Shown here piece after piece: positions 42,690-55,289 of a DNA stretch of 64,000 bases (positions are counted from its first letter, which is position 1; each line of letters opens with the position of its first letter). A program made the position numbers and the translations under genes. The notes under the pieces are model-generated. The model saw only the letters and a list, made by a program, of their open reading frames with translations. It was not told the origin of the DNA and searched no databases. The stretch spans positions 248,001-312,000 of the forward strand of contig WHUX01000044.1 in the NCBI GenBank assembly GCA_015179025.1. Direction: 5' to 3'. The stretch comes from Terfezia claveryi (Eukaryota > Ascomycota > Pezizomycetes > Pezizales > Pezizaceae).

Positions 42690-43864
42690 TCTAGGCTTGA
42701 GAAAAAGGTCTCCACCAAATCAACTTTGTATTCCTCTTCCCCGTCCTTGACCCTCCTGAGCCACCTCCCTTTCTCGTCCATCTCTTCCCAGGTGCTCCAT
42801 TTCCTGCCTATTTCCTCTCCTTGGGGGCACACCAGGGCCACATGTGTGCCCGTCTCCTCGTGCCTTCTGCACCCCCGGCATGTAGGGTCAACCGAGTCAT
42901 CTAGCCTCGCCCTCCAGGACTGGAGGTTACCCTTCCCTGTCCTGCAGTGAGTATAGTTGACTCTTGCCTTCCTTTCCTATTTAACCACCCTTCCTCGCCC
43001 TGTTCTGGCCACCTTCCTTTCTTTCTCCCTCTTCCATCTCCATTCTTGCTTAAGCCCCCCTTCTGTAATCAGGGGTTGCCTCAGGGATTCCAGCTCTGCC
43101 CCTTCCTTCGCCAAGGAGTCGGCCAGCTCATTGTTCTCGATCCCCACATGAGCTTTGACCCAGCCTAGTCTGACTGCCCCTTGGCCGGCCACCCTCTGCC
43201 TCTGCAGGATTAACTTGCCGGCCTCTCTTAGGTCAGCTGTTTTGGCTTTGCCTACTCTGCCTGCCTTCCGAATGGCTGCCAGAGCCGCCTATGAGTCTGA
43301 CAGGATTAGTAGCCTCCAATCCTTGTCTACCTCTTTCAAGGCCTTCTTGATGCCGACAACCTCTCTATCCCATACTGTTGCCAGCTGCTCTATCCCCACC
43401 TTTCCTTTTACCCTCCCCCCTGTGGAGCACCAACCCCCTCCTACCCAGCCTTGTTCACTCATACTCCTATCAGTGTATATCACGACAAAGTCCTCTTTTG
43501 CTGCTTCGATCCTCTGTTGCCATTCTTCTGGCTTAGAATCCCTGGCCAACCCCAATTTCAGCAGGGGGATTTGGAACCTGTCCACCTCTCCTCCAATACT
43601 CAGTGCCTCGTTCCCCTCCTCCTTCAGCACCCCCACCTTGCTGCGGATGGCTGTCATCACCGAGGTAAACCCGTCTGTCAGAGGGAAGGGTTCCCCGAAA
43701 TAATCCCAAGGCCTACCTTCCTCAACGTTTCTCCCCTTTGGTCCTTCACCCAACCATAAGTCACCCAAGGCTTTGGGGTCACGCATCATTTTCCCCATTA
43801 GCCTAGCTTGAGCTGCATCTAGAGCCATCCTGGGGGACTCCACCCCTGTGATTTGGCTCACCAA
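42690..43864 (-). pseudogene. LINE ORF2: RNase H and C-terminal Cys/His domain
   Basis: 3' part of LINE ORF2 downstream of the chromovirus. After RRELVSQITGVESPRMALDAAQ, the RNase H domain shows IYTDRSMSEQGWVGGG (first Asp), REVVGIKKALKEV (Glu) and LLILSDS, then a TAG (probably CAG originally) at about 43286. It resumes in frame with the GWVKAHVGIENNELADSLAKEGA block (His and Asp). Further down, DPTCRGCRRHEETGTHVALVC is a Cys/His zinc-binding end. Inactive because of the stop and further frame changes. Confidence 0.85.
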
Positions 43865-43875
43865 CTCTCTGCGGG

Positions 43876-44450
43876 TGTAACAACCGTGTGTTCAGTTGTC
43901 ATCACCTGCGATCGCAGATGACGGGTCATTGCCATTGTTGTCTTTGTCTTTGTTATCACCTGCGATCGCAGGTGATGGGTTATCGTTATCGTTACCTTTT
44001 CCTTGGCTTCCGAGATAGGGAAGCTTATTCCCCCCATTGCCCTGACCGAGTTATGTATATATAGAGCCTGTCCCTCGTACTGTTGTTGGATCCCCATCCA
44101 ACGTCTTGTATATCCAATACAGGGCCTTGCTTCTCTCCACGTTGGTGCATCTTCCTTGTGCACCTCCTTGTCTCGCCTCGACTCTGCAGCCCTGCTGCCC
44201 ACCCTACGAACCTCCTGTCCTTGCCTTGCCTCGCCTTGTGTTTGCAGCCCAGCTGCCTCCCTTGACACACACGGCAACTGCTTCCGCGTGTCTCGTGTCC
44301 CCTGCCCTCTGTCCCTCTTGCCTCTTGCCCTTGCCTCCCATCTCAGCCTCCTCCTGGTCACACACGTAGCGTTCCTACGTGTGTGTTATCCTAGCCTTGC
44401 CCTTGCCCTGGCGTACCCCTTGGTCGCCTTGCCCCCAAAGCCATCGTTCA
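43876..44450 (+). repeat. Chromovirus 5' LTR
   Basis: About 575 bp. Upstream part has two palindromic modules, one perfect over 22 bp (43955-43976, centre GATC) and one with a single mismatch (about 43901-43922). A TATATATAG TATA box lies near 44057. The 3' part shares CCAACGTCTTGTAT, the ACACGTAG..CTACGTGT hairpin and GCGTACCCCTTGGTCGCC with the solo LTR at 6470-6988. Confidence 0.88.
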
Positions 44451-44486
44451 CTACGTTGGATCTTATCGACCAACTGGTACGCTGTC

Positions 44487-45684
44487 ATGTCCGGAATCCC
44501 TCCACCCACTGTCAGGTTTCAAACCTGGAGGAGCTTCCCCATACCCTCAGGCTTGAACGAGTTGAATGCCTACCATCGAGAAATCATCGACATCTTTGAG
44601 GCCATGGATGCCATCGGGGCCGAACTCGGCAACAGCCTGGCCGTGGCTGAAAACAGCCTGGCTGTGGCTGAACAAAAATTGAGATCCGCCGATGAAGAGA
44701 TCAAGGTCCTCCAGACCGATCTCGACCATCTGAACCTTGCCCTAGCCAGCGAACGGACTACGGTCCAAAACCTCAGCCGCGCCTAGGGAACCTTGCAATA
44801 CCAACAGCAGCCAGTAGCAACAAGACCAAAGCATTCCAACACCCCCCAAGTTCAATGGGGACCGGGTTCGCCTACGAGCCTGGAAAAATGCTGTCAATCT
44901 CAAGCTGAACGGGGATTCTGCCAGAATCCCGTCAGAACAATATCGACTGGCATACGTTTTCGCCTTGCTGGAGGGGAAAGCTTGTGACCAGATCCAGCCA
45001 TATGTCCTTGAAACCGGGATCAAGCTTGACGATATCTCGGCCCTTTTCACAGTCCTGAATAGGGCATTCGGGGACCCCGATGCTGTTGGTACTGCCAGTA
45101 GAGCCCTCCGAGCCCTCAGGCAGAAAAACACCGATCTGTCCACTTATATGGCAGAATTCTCGAGATTGGCAGCGGAGGTCCGATGGAATGACTAGTCCAA
45201 ACTGGAGCAATTCCAGGAAGGGCTAAATGACAAAATCCAGCAGTCCATGGTCAGCCTCCCGGAAGCCAAAACCTTTGACGAATTCATTGACCAGGCTTCC
45301 CGAGTAGAACAGCGGATGTCCCGGCTCCGCAACCGCCCCACGTACAGGCCAGCACCCCGTCTCCCACAGCCTCAGCCTCAGCCTCAGCAACACCATGCCA
45401 CCAAAATAGTGGCCCCTGCCCCTGCCAATAAGCCGGCCCACCCTTCGTTTGTGGCCGGAGGAGCCACCCCTATGGACCTATCATCGGGAAGGCCTCGACT
45501 AACCCAGGAGGAAAGGGACCGCTGCCGCACTAATGGGTTGTGCATTGCGTATGGAAAAGGGGACCACTTTATTGCGGAATGTCCCCTCCAAAAAAACCGC
45601 CCCTTGGCCGCTCATGCTATCTCCGAGTACGGATCGAGGAAGTTGAAGAGTCGGGAAAAGAGGAGTCCCTTGCCTAGTTACTGA
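44487..45684 (+). pseudogene. gag: Chromovirus gag
   Basis: Starts MSGIPPPTVRFQTWRSF with a coiled-coil-like segment (AENSLAVAEQKLRSADEEIKVLQTDL). TAG at 44784-44786 is followed by a change of frame. The capsid region then reads KFNGDRVRLRAWKNAVNLKL, YVFALLEGKACDQI and a RALRQKNTDLSTYMAEF block. A second TAG is at 45193-45195. The nucleocapsid knuckle LCIAYGKGDHFIAECP has Tyr in place of the second Cys (TGT to TAT), so zinc binding is probably lost. Two stops, one frameshift and the knuckle change make it inactive. Confidence 0.85.
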
Positions 45685-45718
45685 CACTAGCAAGGGACCT
45701 GCCCAGGGTCATTTATCT

Positions 45719-48013
45719 TTGTCTGCGTTTTCTTTACCCGCACCTATGTCTGTTGATGAATCTCGCTTGTTTAGCGAGTATTTTGTAGTACCAATAACTG
45801 TTAAATTCAATGATAAAATAGTGGTAACATCAGCTCTCATAGATTGTGGTGCTTCGGGAATTGCATTCATTGATCAGACCTTCGTCAATAAAAATTCCAT
45901 ACCAACCTCCAAGTTAAAGACCCCCCATCTTCTCGACATCATTGATGGCCGCCCCATCTCTTCTGGAGCTATTACCGACCTCGCATGTCTGCCCAGTACT
46001 ATTGGAGACCATTCAGAGGACCTCCCAATGTTCGTGACAAAGCTCAAATACCCGATTGTACTCGGAATCCCGTAGCTGAGAATGCATGATGTATCAGTCA
46101 GCTTCGGCTCTTATACCCTGCAGTTCAACAGCCAGTATTGCAAAAAGCACTGTGGGAATCCGAGGGCTACTATTACTGGGCTGTGTACCTTGCCACCCCC
46201 AATAATGCATCCGATCCAGGTGGCACACCCGTCCGCGTACATCGATGCCAATTTCCCTGTTCCCCCTGTCCCCCCTGTGCCCCCTGTCCCTCCCACGTCT
46301 CCTAGCTCTTCTGGTCCCCCAAAGTCCCTCAACATTAGCTTTATCGGGGCAGGGGCTTTCGCTTACCTCACCAGGAGGCACAAGCTAAAGGCTCATGCTC
46401 TGTCCATATATGAGGTAAATCTGGAGATTGGTAAGACCCGGTCGAAGGAGGAGTGGAAGTCCATGGTCCCGGACGAATACCACGAATTCATCGACCTGTT
46501 CTCGGAAAAGGCCGCAGAAAAACTCACACCTCACCGGCTATATGACCTCACGATTCCGCTGATAGAGGGTAAAACCCCTCCCTATGGGCCCCTCTACGGA
46601 ATGTCCCGGTTGGAGCTGGAAGCTTTGAAGAAATACTTGGAGGAAAACCTCAATAAGAGCTTCATTCGCCACAGCTCCTCACCAGCAGGTGCTCCAGTGC
46701 TTTTCGTAAAGAAATCGGACGGCTCTCTCCGGTTGTGTGTCGATTACTGGGGCCTAAACGAGATAACGGTCAAAAACAGGTACCCCCTACCCCTAATCCA
46801 GGAGACATTAGCCAGGCTTTCCAAGGCAAAATGGTTCACCAAATTGGACTTGAGAGGGGCGTACAACCTGGTACGGATCGCTGAGGGGAAGGAGTGGAAA
46901 ACTGCCTTCCGGACACGTTACGGCCACTTCGAGTACAACATCATGCCCTTCGGCTTGACCAATGCCTCGGCCTCTTTCCAACACTTTATTAACAACACTC
47001 TGCGAGACTTCCTGGACGTGTTCTGCACGGCTTACCTCGATGATATCTTGATCTATTCAGATACTCTGGCAGAGCACAAAATCTATGTCAAGCAAGTCTT
47101 GGAAAAGCTGGAGTAGGCTGGGCTGTACCTTAAGTCTGAAAAATGCGAATTCCACATCCAAGAAGTGAAGTACCTGGGCTTGATTATAACCACGGAAGGT
47201 ATTAGGATAGACCCCGCCAAAGTTGCTGCAATCCAAGAGTGGGAAACCCCAGCCAATTTGAAAGATGTGCAGGCCTTACTAGGATTTGCCAACTTCTACC
47301 GCCGATTTATCCTGGGATACTCAAGAATCGCGGCACCCCTGACGGCCTTGACGAAAATGAAGGTAGAAGCTGGCTCACACCTGACAAAAAGGGCCTTCCA
47401 CTGGAATCCAGAAGCCCAATCCGCCTTCCAGAACCTCAAGGAAGCCTTTTGCTCAGCCCCAATTCTGGCCCATTTTGACCCTAATAGCGAGTGCATCGTG
47501 GAAACGGACGCCTCCGACTATGTCTCCACCGGAATCCTATCCCAGTATGTCGATGGAGTCCTCCACCCAGTAGCCTATTTCTCCAAAAAGCACTCCCCGG
47601 CGGAGTGTAATTACGAAATCTATGATAAGGAGTTAATGGCCATTGTGCGAGTATTTGAGGAATGGAGACCACACTTGGAATCGGCAAAGGGGGTTATCGA
47701 GGTCCTCTCTGACCATAAGAACCTAGAGTACTTCACAACCACCAAATTGCTAAATCGCCGACAGGCTAGGTGGTCGGAATTCCTCTCTCGGTTTAACTTC
47801 AAGATAAGGTATCGGCTGGGAAAGGCTGGGAGTAAGTCGAATGCACTGACCAGAAGATCAGGAGATCTCCCTAAAGGGGGGGATGAAAGGCTGAAGTACC
47901 AGAATCAGGTGGTACTGAAACCGAAAATCTCGACCTGGCGGCCAATACCCTTGTGGAAGCTGAAGCTGAGGCTGAGGCTGATGTGGAAGCTGAGGCTGAC
48001 CTCTGACAACTAG
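45719..48013 (+). pseudogene. pol: Chromovirus protease, reverse transcriptase and RNase H
   Basis: Protease-like ALIDCGASGIAFID (Cys-Gly for the usual Ser-Gly). TAG at 46073-46075 stands in GIP-stop-LR, where the family has Trp (TGG to TAG). RT follows: [38 protein letters not shown], and catalytic [12 protein letters not shown] (YLDD, a normal Ty3 variant). Another TAG lies at 47114-47116. The RNase H-like part has [15 protein letters not shown] and [18 protein letters not shown]. The frame is lost near 47890 in an Ala/Glu-rich linker repeat. Confidence 0.88.
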
Positions 48014-49453
48014 TGAGACAGGCATATGAGGACAACCCCCTGGCTAAGGAAATTATCACCGCAGTGGATTCTGGCCTGTGCTGCCACCCCAAGATCTCCC
48101 TAGCTGAGTGTACCGTCCAGGAAGGCCTCCTCTACCACCTCGAATGGCTGTATGTGCCGGAAGGAGAGCTGCACCTTCGATTGATCAAGGAACACCATGA
48201 CAGCCTGGTTGCAGGTCACCCTGGAGTGGCTAAAACGTTAGAGCTTCTAGCCAGGAAATATACATGGATTGACCAACGGAAGGACGTGGAGCGGTACGTA
48301 CGGAACTGCCACGTTTGCAAGTGTGCTAAGCCTGTCCGCCATGCCCCGTATGGGACCCTGAAACCTCTGGATATCCCTGATCAGCCGTGGCTGCACCTGA
48401 CTATGGACTTCATGACAGGGTTGCCAGAAGATTCGGGGTTCAATGCCATCTTGATGGTGGTAGATCGGTTGACGAAAATGAGGCATGTTATACCTTGCCG
48501 GGACACCTGCTCCGCCCCAGAGTTAGCCAACCTCTACCTCAACAATGTATTCCGATACCATGGCCTTCCTGAGTCGATCGTATCCGACCGTGGCCCTCAG
48601 TTTACCTCAGAATTCTGGCAAGCCTTCTGCGAACTTCTGGGGATCAAAGTACACCTGTCAACGGCATATCACCCCCAGACGGACAGCCAATCGGAGAGGA
48701 TGAACGCCATTATGGAGCAATATCTGCGGGCCTTTGTCAATTACCAGCAGGATAACTGGGTTTCGTTACTGGCTACCTGCGAATTCGCCACGAACAACCA
48801 GTTCTCGGAATCCTCCAAAACCTCCCCTTTCCTGGTTAATTACGGTTGGCACCCCCGGTTCGTGGATGCCCTGGCGCCCCTGCAAAAAGCCCACCCCCTA
48901 GCTAAGGAGTTCGTGGTTGGAATCGCTGAACTCCACCATACCCTGAAAGCTGAGCTGGGATATGCGCAAGCCTGGCAAGCTGAGTATGCCAATGGATCAC
49001 GGTTGCCAGCCCCCAGATATCAGCCAGGAGACAAGGTGTGGCTCTCCAGCAGGCACTTCCGAACGGAACAGTCATCTCGCAAGCTGGATCACAAGTTCCT
49101 AGGCCCCTATGAGCTGTTAGCAGCTGTGGGCACTCATGCTTATCGGCTGAGGTTTCCCAAGGATATCAAGCGCTATCCGGTCATTCATGTCTCGGAGATT
49201 GAGCCAGCCGCCGACGATCCCCTTCCCGGGCAAAAGCACCCCCCACCTCCTCCAGTGGGATGCAGGTGAAGAGAAGTGGGAGGTTGAGGAGGTACTGGAC
49301 TCAAGGAAATGCTACGGACGAGTTCAGTATAAGGTCAAGTGGTTAGGGGATGAGGAGACTACCTGGCAACCTGCGGAGGACTTGGAGAATGCGCAGGATT
49401 TGGTTACCCTGTTCCACCAACGATACTCGAGGAAGCCTCGCCCAGTTAAATGA
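48013..49453 (+). pseudogene. pol: Chromovirus integrase with C-terminal chromodomain
   Basis: Integrase with HHCC zinc finger (HHDSLVAGHPG..CHVCKCAK) and complete D,D,E core: LTMDFMTGLP, IVSDRGPQFTSEFW and QSERMNAIMEQY. A GPY-like FLGPYELL block follows. A one-base shift near 49255 moves the C terminus to another frame, where a chromodomain reads EEVLDSRKCYGRVQYKVKW and WQPAEDLENAQDLV (stop 49451-49453). Chromodomains target insertion to heterochromatic marks in this clade. Integration inside a silenced-looking transposon fits, though that is inference. Confidence 0.9.
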
Positions 49454-49593
49454 TGTCAGACCTTTTGCATTCTTGTTGTTGTTTGGAGTTGGAGTTTTTG
49501 TTTCTACCATTGTTGTTGTCTTCTGTATTGATTTTGCCGGTTATCATGCCTAGGCCTCCTAGTCGCTGGAGCTCCAGCCTAAAGGGGGGATAG

Positions 49594-50168
49594 TATAACA
49601 ACCGTATGTTCAGTTGTCATCACCTGCGATTGCAGGTGACGGGTCATTGCCATTGTTGTCTTTGTCTTTGTCATCACCTGCGATCGCAGGTGATGGGTTA
49701 TCGTTATCGTTACCTTTTCCTTGGCTTCCGAGATAGGGAAGCTTATTCCCCCCATTACCCTGACCGAGTTATGTATATATAGAGCCTGTCCCTCGTACTG
49801 TCGTTGGATCACCATCTAACGTCTTGTATATCCAATACAGGGCCTTGCTTCTCTCCACGTTGGTGTATCTCCCTTGTGCACCTCCTTGTCTTGCCTCGAC
49901 TCTGCAGCCCTGCTGCCCACCCCGCGAACCTCCTGTCCTTGCCTTACCTCGCCTTGTGTTTGCAGCCCAGCTGCCTCCCTTGATACACGCGGCAACTGCT
50001 TCTGCGTGTCTCGTGTCCCCTGCCCTCTGCCCCTCTTGCCTCTTGCCCTTGCCTTCCGTCTCAGCCTCCCCCTGGTCACACACGTAGCATTCCTACGTGT
50101 GTATTATCCTAGCCTTGCCCTTGCCCTGGCGTACCCCTTGGTCGCCTTGCCCCTAGAGCTGTCGTTAA
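49594..50168 (+). repeat. Chromovirus 3' LTR
   Basis: About 575 bp, close to the 5' LTR with scattered differences, many of them C/T or G/A changes (for example GATCCCCATCCAAC versus GATCACCATCTAAC). This shows an older insertion than the copia element. Confidence 0.88.
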
Positions 50169-51420
50169 AGCAGTAGCTGTTGGTTGCGCTCACGCATTTC
50201 TTGAGACCCTGGTACTGGAGTTTCTCGAACTCTTCTTCCCAGTCTCTCTGGCCTCTCCAACCTAGCTCCGCCCCCCACAGAGCTACTGCTCTGATCATGC
50301 CTGTGTATGCCGCTCTCCAACTGTTGGCACTAATGCCCCAGTTGGAGTTGCCTAGCCCCCCTAGTGCCCCTAGCATCTTCCGTACCTTAGCTATCCTGCT
50401 TTTCCAGTGTTCCTTAAACGTTAGGCTCTCATCTATGATAATGCCGATCCACTTTACCCACTTAACATCCTTACTTCTTCTTCTCCTCTTTTTCCTCAGC
50501 ACCATTGATTCATGCTTCGAATCCTCCAGTGGTAGGTGGCACTCTGCCGCTATCTTATGTACTACCTCATCTGCCCTCACTAAGACCTGCTCCATGTCCA
50601 TTTGTCCTGCAGCCTCTGCGTCCCAGATACACACATTGAGGTGTAGGTCATCGACGTATGAAGGTAATTTATTATCGAAGGGTGCCACCTTTTTAATCTT
50701 CTCCTCCATTCTCCGGATGATAGGAGCCATCCAAATCAAGAAAATGATTGGTGATAGGGGTGACCCTTGAGGTGACCCCAAATTCATCCTGCCCCTGCCT
50801 CTGACTACCCCATCCCAGGCCAGTTCGAATGTTCTGGCTCTAAAGAAGTCCCTAACCCAGGGGATTCACTTCCTGCCCTCCTTCGACATCTCAAGCTCGT
50901 GAATAACATCCTCCTCCCTAACGTTCTGGAACCCCCCCTTGATGTCCCAGAAGGCCCAGCCAACCACCCCATCCCTCGCCATGCATCTTTGAGCCCTCGT
51001 TACTATCCTGAGAGCTGCTTCTGTCGCTGACCTCCCTCTGACCGACCCAAACTGGTGTCTGTGTAGAAGGCCAGAAAGCTGTAGTCTATCGGCCACCACC
51101 TTCTTACCCAGCTTCCCTATGCAATTGATCAAGTTGATCGGTCTCCATCCCTTGGTTTTTCCCTAATCCTTGCCTGGTTTCGGAATCATCACTACCTTAC
51201 TGAATTGCCATTCTACCGGAATCACCCCCCTACCCAGCTTTTCCGCGACCTCCCTCATTATGTCATTGCCTAATGTTGTGGGGAGGATTAACTTGATAAA
51301 TTTGTAGCTGATGCCATCCAGTCCCGGAGCTGAACTGTTGCACGTTCCTCTCAGCGCCTTTCTCACCTCCTTCTCCAGGTCTTCCAGGTCTGGCATCCAG
51401 GGGTCTCAATTTGGCTCACC
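50169..51420 (-). pseudogene. LINE ORF2: reverse transcriptase
   Basis: Read in pieces upstream of the chromovirus: SSAPGLDGISYKFIKLILP, VIPVEWQFSKVVMIPKPGKD, a stop, LINCIGKLGKKVVADRL, HQFGSVRGRSATEAAL, WDIKGGFQNV, GSPQGSPLSPIIFLIWM, and the catalytic PSYVDDLHLN, then GIIIDESLTFKEHW and the thumb region to KKCVSATNSYC, where the chromovirus interrupts. Stops near 51160 and 50860 and frame changes inactivate it. Confidence 0.88.
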
Positions 51421-52740
51421 CCCTTGAGGCCCATCCTCTTCCTCCTGCCGGCCCTCTGCTCTCCACCTGAAATGATCCTCAATCAGCCCCTCTACCTTTT
51501 CTGCCTCACTTGTGCACTTAACTCCTCACTCATTTACCAGGCCGCCCATTTCGCCCTTCAGGTGCCAGGGGTCTTTTGCCCATTTCACTACCTCACAGGG
51601 GTCTTTTTCTCTATGTTCCTCACAGAACTGTTTCCAACAATCTTTTTTCTTCTCCCTGATCATAGCTCTGAGCCTCTCTTTTTCTGCCTTCTATCTTCTT
51701 ACTCGTCCTTCCTGAGTAAGTCCATCCCCTAAGCGCTCCCTCCTACTCTTCCTTGTTATGTTCAGCTGGGTGGACAGGTCCTGATCCCACCACCTTTTGG
51801 ACCTCTCGGTGATCATTAGAACCTTACCATGGTGGCTCCTTAGACTCTTAAGTTTCTCATATGTGGTGCGCCCCCCCAGGCCCCCAACCCACCTTATCTC
51901 CGCCTCCGGACCACCTTCCTGCAGAGCAGTGCTATCTCATCTTCTAGGCCTTTCCAATCTACTGTTTCCTTTTCTATGACCTGCCTTGCCCCTCCCCACT
52001 CTATGTCAGCTAGGAGAACCCAGTGATCCGACAGGATCTTCTCCCTCTTGACCCCCCCCACTCCTTTTCTCCTCTACTCAAGAACAGGTCAATTCTGCTG
52101 CTCATGATCCTGCCCCTTCTTGTTCTCTCCCACGTCTGCCCGCAATCCCCTTCCGCCACTGTTAGACCTGAGCCCACTATCCATGCTGCCATAGCTCTTC
52201 CCCTACTGTCTTCCTCATTGGCCGCATCCCAGTCATGGCTGTGTGCATTCCAGTCTCCAACTACTGCCACGTTGCCTCCCCCTAACTCCATACTAACTCT
52301 ACCTAGCCACTCCTCCCATTTCCGCCCCTGCAGCTTTCCATTTGCATAGATCCCTCCTAGCTTCCTTCCAAAAACCTCAACGATAACCAAGTTGTCTTCC
52401 TCAACTTCCACCCTAATATTGCCTGATAAGCTTCTCCTCCAGTATACAAAAACCCTCCTCCCTTTCCTTACTCCACTCCCCAGCTGAAAAGAGGGGTGGT
52501 TCTGGCTCCCCTTCCCGTCCTTATCTACCCAAGCCTCCCCCACAAATGCAACATCCACCCCCTCCTCCTTGCACCACTCCAGAAATGCGTGGGTATTCAA
52601 ATGGCTCCCCCCCACATTCTGGTATGCCACCCGAATGCTCTTAGCCGTGGCTCGGCCCTACCTGGGGGTCGTCTGCTGCCCTACCAGGCCTCCTACCCTG
52701 ATTCCCTACTAGTATGAACCCTTCCCCATCCACTACCCTC
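51421..52740 (-). pseudogene. LINE ORF2: AP-type endonuclease and linker
   Basis: Endonuclease/exonuclease/phosphatase domain near 52010-52640: RVAYQNVGGSHLNTHAF, FVGEAWVDKDGK, VAVVGDWNAHSHDWD (metal-binding GDWNAHH-type block) and RIDLFLSRG. This enzyme nicks the target for priming of reverse transcription. The stretch between 51421 and 52000, which links to reverse transcriptase, is riddled with stops and frame changes. Confidence 0.82.
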
Positions 52741-52779
52741 AGTTTCTTGCTTCCTCCTGCCTCTCTAGGCCCTGTCTTT

Positions 52780-55289
52780 CTGCTTGCCTTAGTAGCTGCG
52801 GTTCTACTAATTGAGCTGCAGTCCCTTTACATATGTCCAGCCCCTCTGCAATTGTGACACCTCGCACATGACCCTACGCTCCGTGGGGGAGAGCTTCTCC
52901 ATATATCCCATGGGGGAGGGCTTCTCCTTCCTACCACTCTCGAGGGCCCTTGGCTTTGTTCAAAATACGAGACCCTTCTTCTCTTGCCCTCCCAAATCAG
53001 GCCCTCCTTGATAACCTTTTTTGCCTCCTGATCATCCGCTACGTCGAATGTAAACCCAGTCACCCGCGCTGTTCCCCATAGCTTAGGAATCCTACTGGCC
53101 ATCCTTAAGCCCTTGTTTTCTGCCTTGATTTTTTCCGCCAGTTCTTTCCTTCCCTTAGGAATTGCCATCGGTGCTGATGGTACCATTAGTTTTACTGACC
53201 TCACCTCCTCCACCCAGATATTTAGCATGTCCCCTGACCTCTCAAAGACGCTCGCCAAAGCCATCCCCACCTCTTTAGCTACTTTGGCCGGATCTACCTC
53301 TTCCCTAACCCTCCTAACCTCCCAAGTAGACTCGTTACAAAGCTCCCCTCGCCCTGCCTTCGCCATTACCTGCCAGGGGGCTTGCTCATTGAGAAGGTTG
53401 TTTACCCTGAGAAGGTTGTTTACCTTGCCTGCTGCGCTTTCTAGCTCAGCTCTGCCCTTCGTGTCTAAGGGCTGCGTGTGTCCCATCACCACCTAGGTTA
53501 CCTTGAACACCTCTGTCCCAATCACTTGTGCAGTTCTGCCTATAAGCCTTTCGATCGGGGCAGCCGCCTCCTTCTCGATCCTCTTCTTCATTTCCTCTAC
53601 CTTTTTTATCTTTTGCCACAATTCAATCATCTTCCTCGAGCTCAGGTCCGGCCTGACCTTGCCTACCAAGTCTCGAATTGTAGCTTCGCAGGCTTCTCTA
53701 GCCTTCTCCTGACTTTCCTTTACCCTACTGGCTTGCTCTGCTAGCTTAATAGCCTCCGCCTTATTTACTTCCTCTTGCTTCCTGCTTACCTCCTCTTCAC
53801 GTCTCTTCTTCTCAACCTTTTTAACTCCTCCTGCTTCCTCTTTTCCTCTTCCACCCTCCCTCTCCTTGTGTTTATCGTTCTCTTGGCCTCTGCTACTTGC
53901 TCCGGCGTTCCAGCCCCCAAGGATACTACTAAGAGGGTCAATTGCTTTTTTATCTCTGCCAACTCCCTCTCTACCCCCGCCATCTAGCTCAATTTGACCT
54001 GGGATACCGTTCTCCAGGTTCTTTCTGCCTCCATGATCCACTCGATATGTTGGGGGTCCCCCTTGGCTATTGCTTTCCTGGAAATGGCCTTCCAGCCTCC
54101 GCTGCCTGCTTCGTCCCCATCTAGATACCACCCCCCCTCGATGCAGCCACCTTCTGCCTTGATCAAATCCCTGGCCACTCCAGCATCTCTGGCCGACTTC
54201 TAGCTGCGTTCCTTCAGCCTCAGAGCCTCGATCTCCTCCAGAACCTCCCTATTTGTCTTGATGCTATAGACGATTGTCATAGCCTCCCTGAACTCCCAAA
54301 TTGGTTTCCAGCTCCTGTTCCCTACTGGGCTGTTCCCCGCCGGGCTATTCCCCACCGGGCTCGCCCCTGTACTTGCTTCCCTGTTCTCCTCCTCCCAATC
54401 ATCACCCTTTTCCTTATATTCCTTCTTTCTCCCCTCCTCCTCCATGAGGTCTATCACTGCGTGTCTACTGCTCTTCAGCCCCAGCATCCTCCTCATGGGG
54501 TTTGGAGGGGAATCCTCTATGGTGGCGTCCTCCTCAGGCTCCCCCTCACCTAGGGAAGTCGTCCCAAAGACGTTGCCCCGTACTTCCTCAAAAGTTCTGA
54601 CTCTCGCTGTCTCCAGCCCCTTACCATACTCCCTATCCAATTCTCCTAGCGTAAGCCCCCTTCTAGCTGAGGCTTCTTCCCTAGCCTGGTATTTCTTCTC
54701 TTTTTCTTTCATCTTCTGACCCGGAATCCTCCTCCTCCTGGATCTCCTCCATTCTAGCTTCCAAACCAGCTAGAACCTGTACCACCGTACCTTGTACCTT
54801 CCTCCTCGCCAGTCTCGGTGTCGACAAAGTCCACCTGTAGGCCATACCGTCTAGGACGCTGCCGTCCGGCCTCATTGGTCTGACTGTGATTGACTCCAGC
54901 ATGTTGTCCTCCGCCTCTGCCTGCTCGTAGAATTGCCATACCGTTCTTGAGAATTTCGATGGCTCTTTCCGCCGAAGGCTATCCCTCACCCTCAGACCCT
55001 CCTCGTCCCCCCTCCCTTGTCTCTCCTGCTGAGAGATATAGAGGTCCCAGTCTCCCTCACCTTGCCACTCATTCTTGCTCCTCTCCGTATTGGCACAGGC
55101 TTGTAGTAAAGCTCTTGTACCATCCTCCCCAAACCTGGGCACCCCATACTATTTGGTGACTTCCTCAAGGACATATTGCCTTGTCCTCCTTACCCCTTCT
55201 TTATCACTAAATTCTAGCAGCACCTTGCTGCTTCCCTTACCCCAATCTATGACTGGGCCGAATAGAATACCTCTAGGAGGTGGCGCCAT
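52780..55289 (-). pseudogene. LINE ORF1, gag-like with CCHC knuckles
   Basis: Starts MAPPPRGILFGPVIDWGKGS at 55289, TAG at about 55151, then YGVPRFGEDGTRALLQACA in the same frame. Several charged, Gln/Glu/Lys-rich segments with coiled-coil character follow (54200-54712; 53493-53990, with VKKVEKKRREEEVSRKQEE). The C-terminal part has an RNA-binding-like region (WGTARVTGFTFDVADDQEAK) and ends in a CCHC-type CHNCRGAGHM near 52830. Such ORF1 proteins coat LINE RNA. At least four frame changes are present. Confidence 0.8.

Larger units (their letters stand above)
43876..50168 (+). mobile_element. Ty3/gypsy chromovirus inserted in the LINE
   Basis: 6.3-kb element with LTRs of about 575 bp (43876-44450 and 49594-50168). 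The 5' LTR starts TGTAACAACC and ends CGTTCA; the 3' LTR has TA in place of TG and AA in place of CA at its ends. A polypurine tract AAAGGGGGGA lies just upstream of the 3' LTR. Order gag, protease, RT, RNase H, integrase, chromodomain is that of chromoviruses. The LINE reads through on both sides (KKCVSATNSYC, then RRELVSQITG). A 5-bp target duplication is not clear (GCGGG versus AGCAG). The coding region has at least four stops and several frameshifts, so it is inactive. Confidence 0.92.
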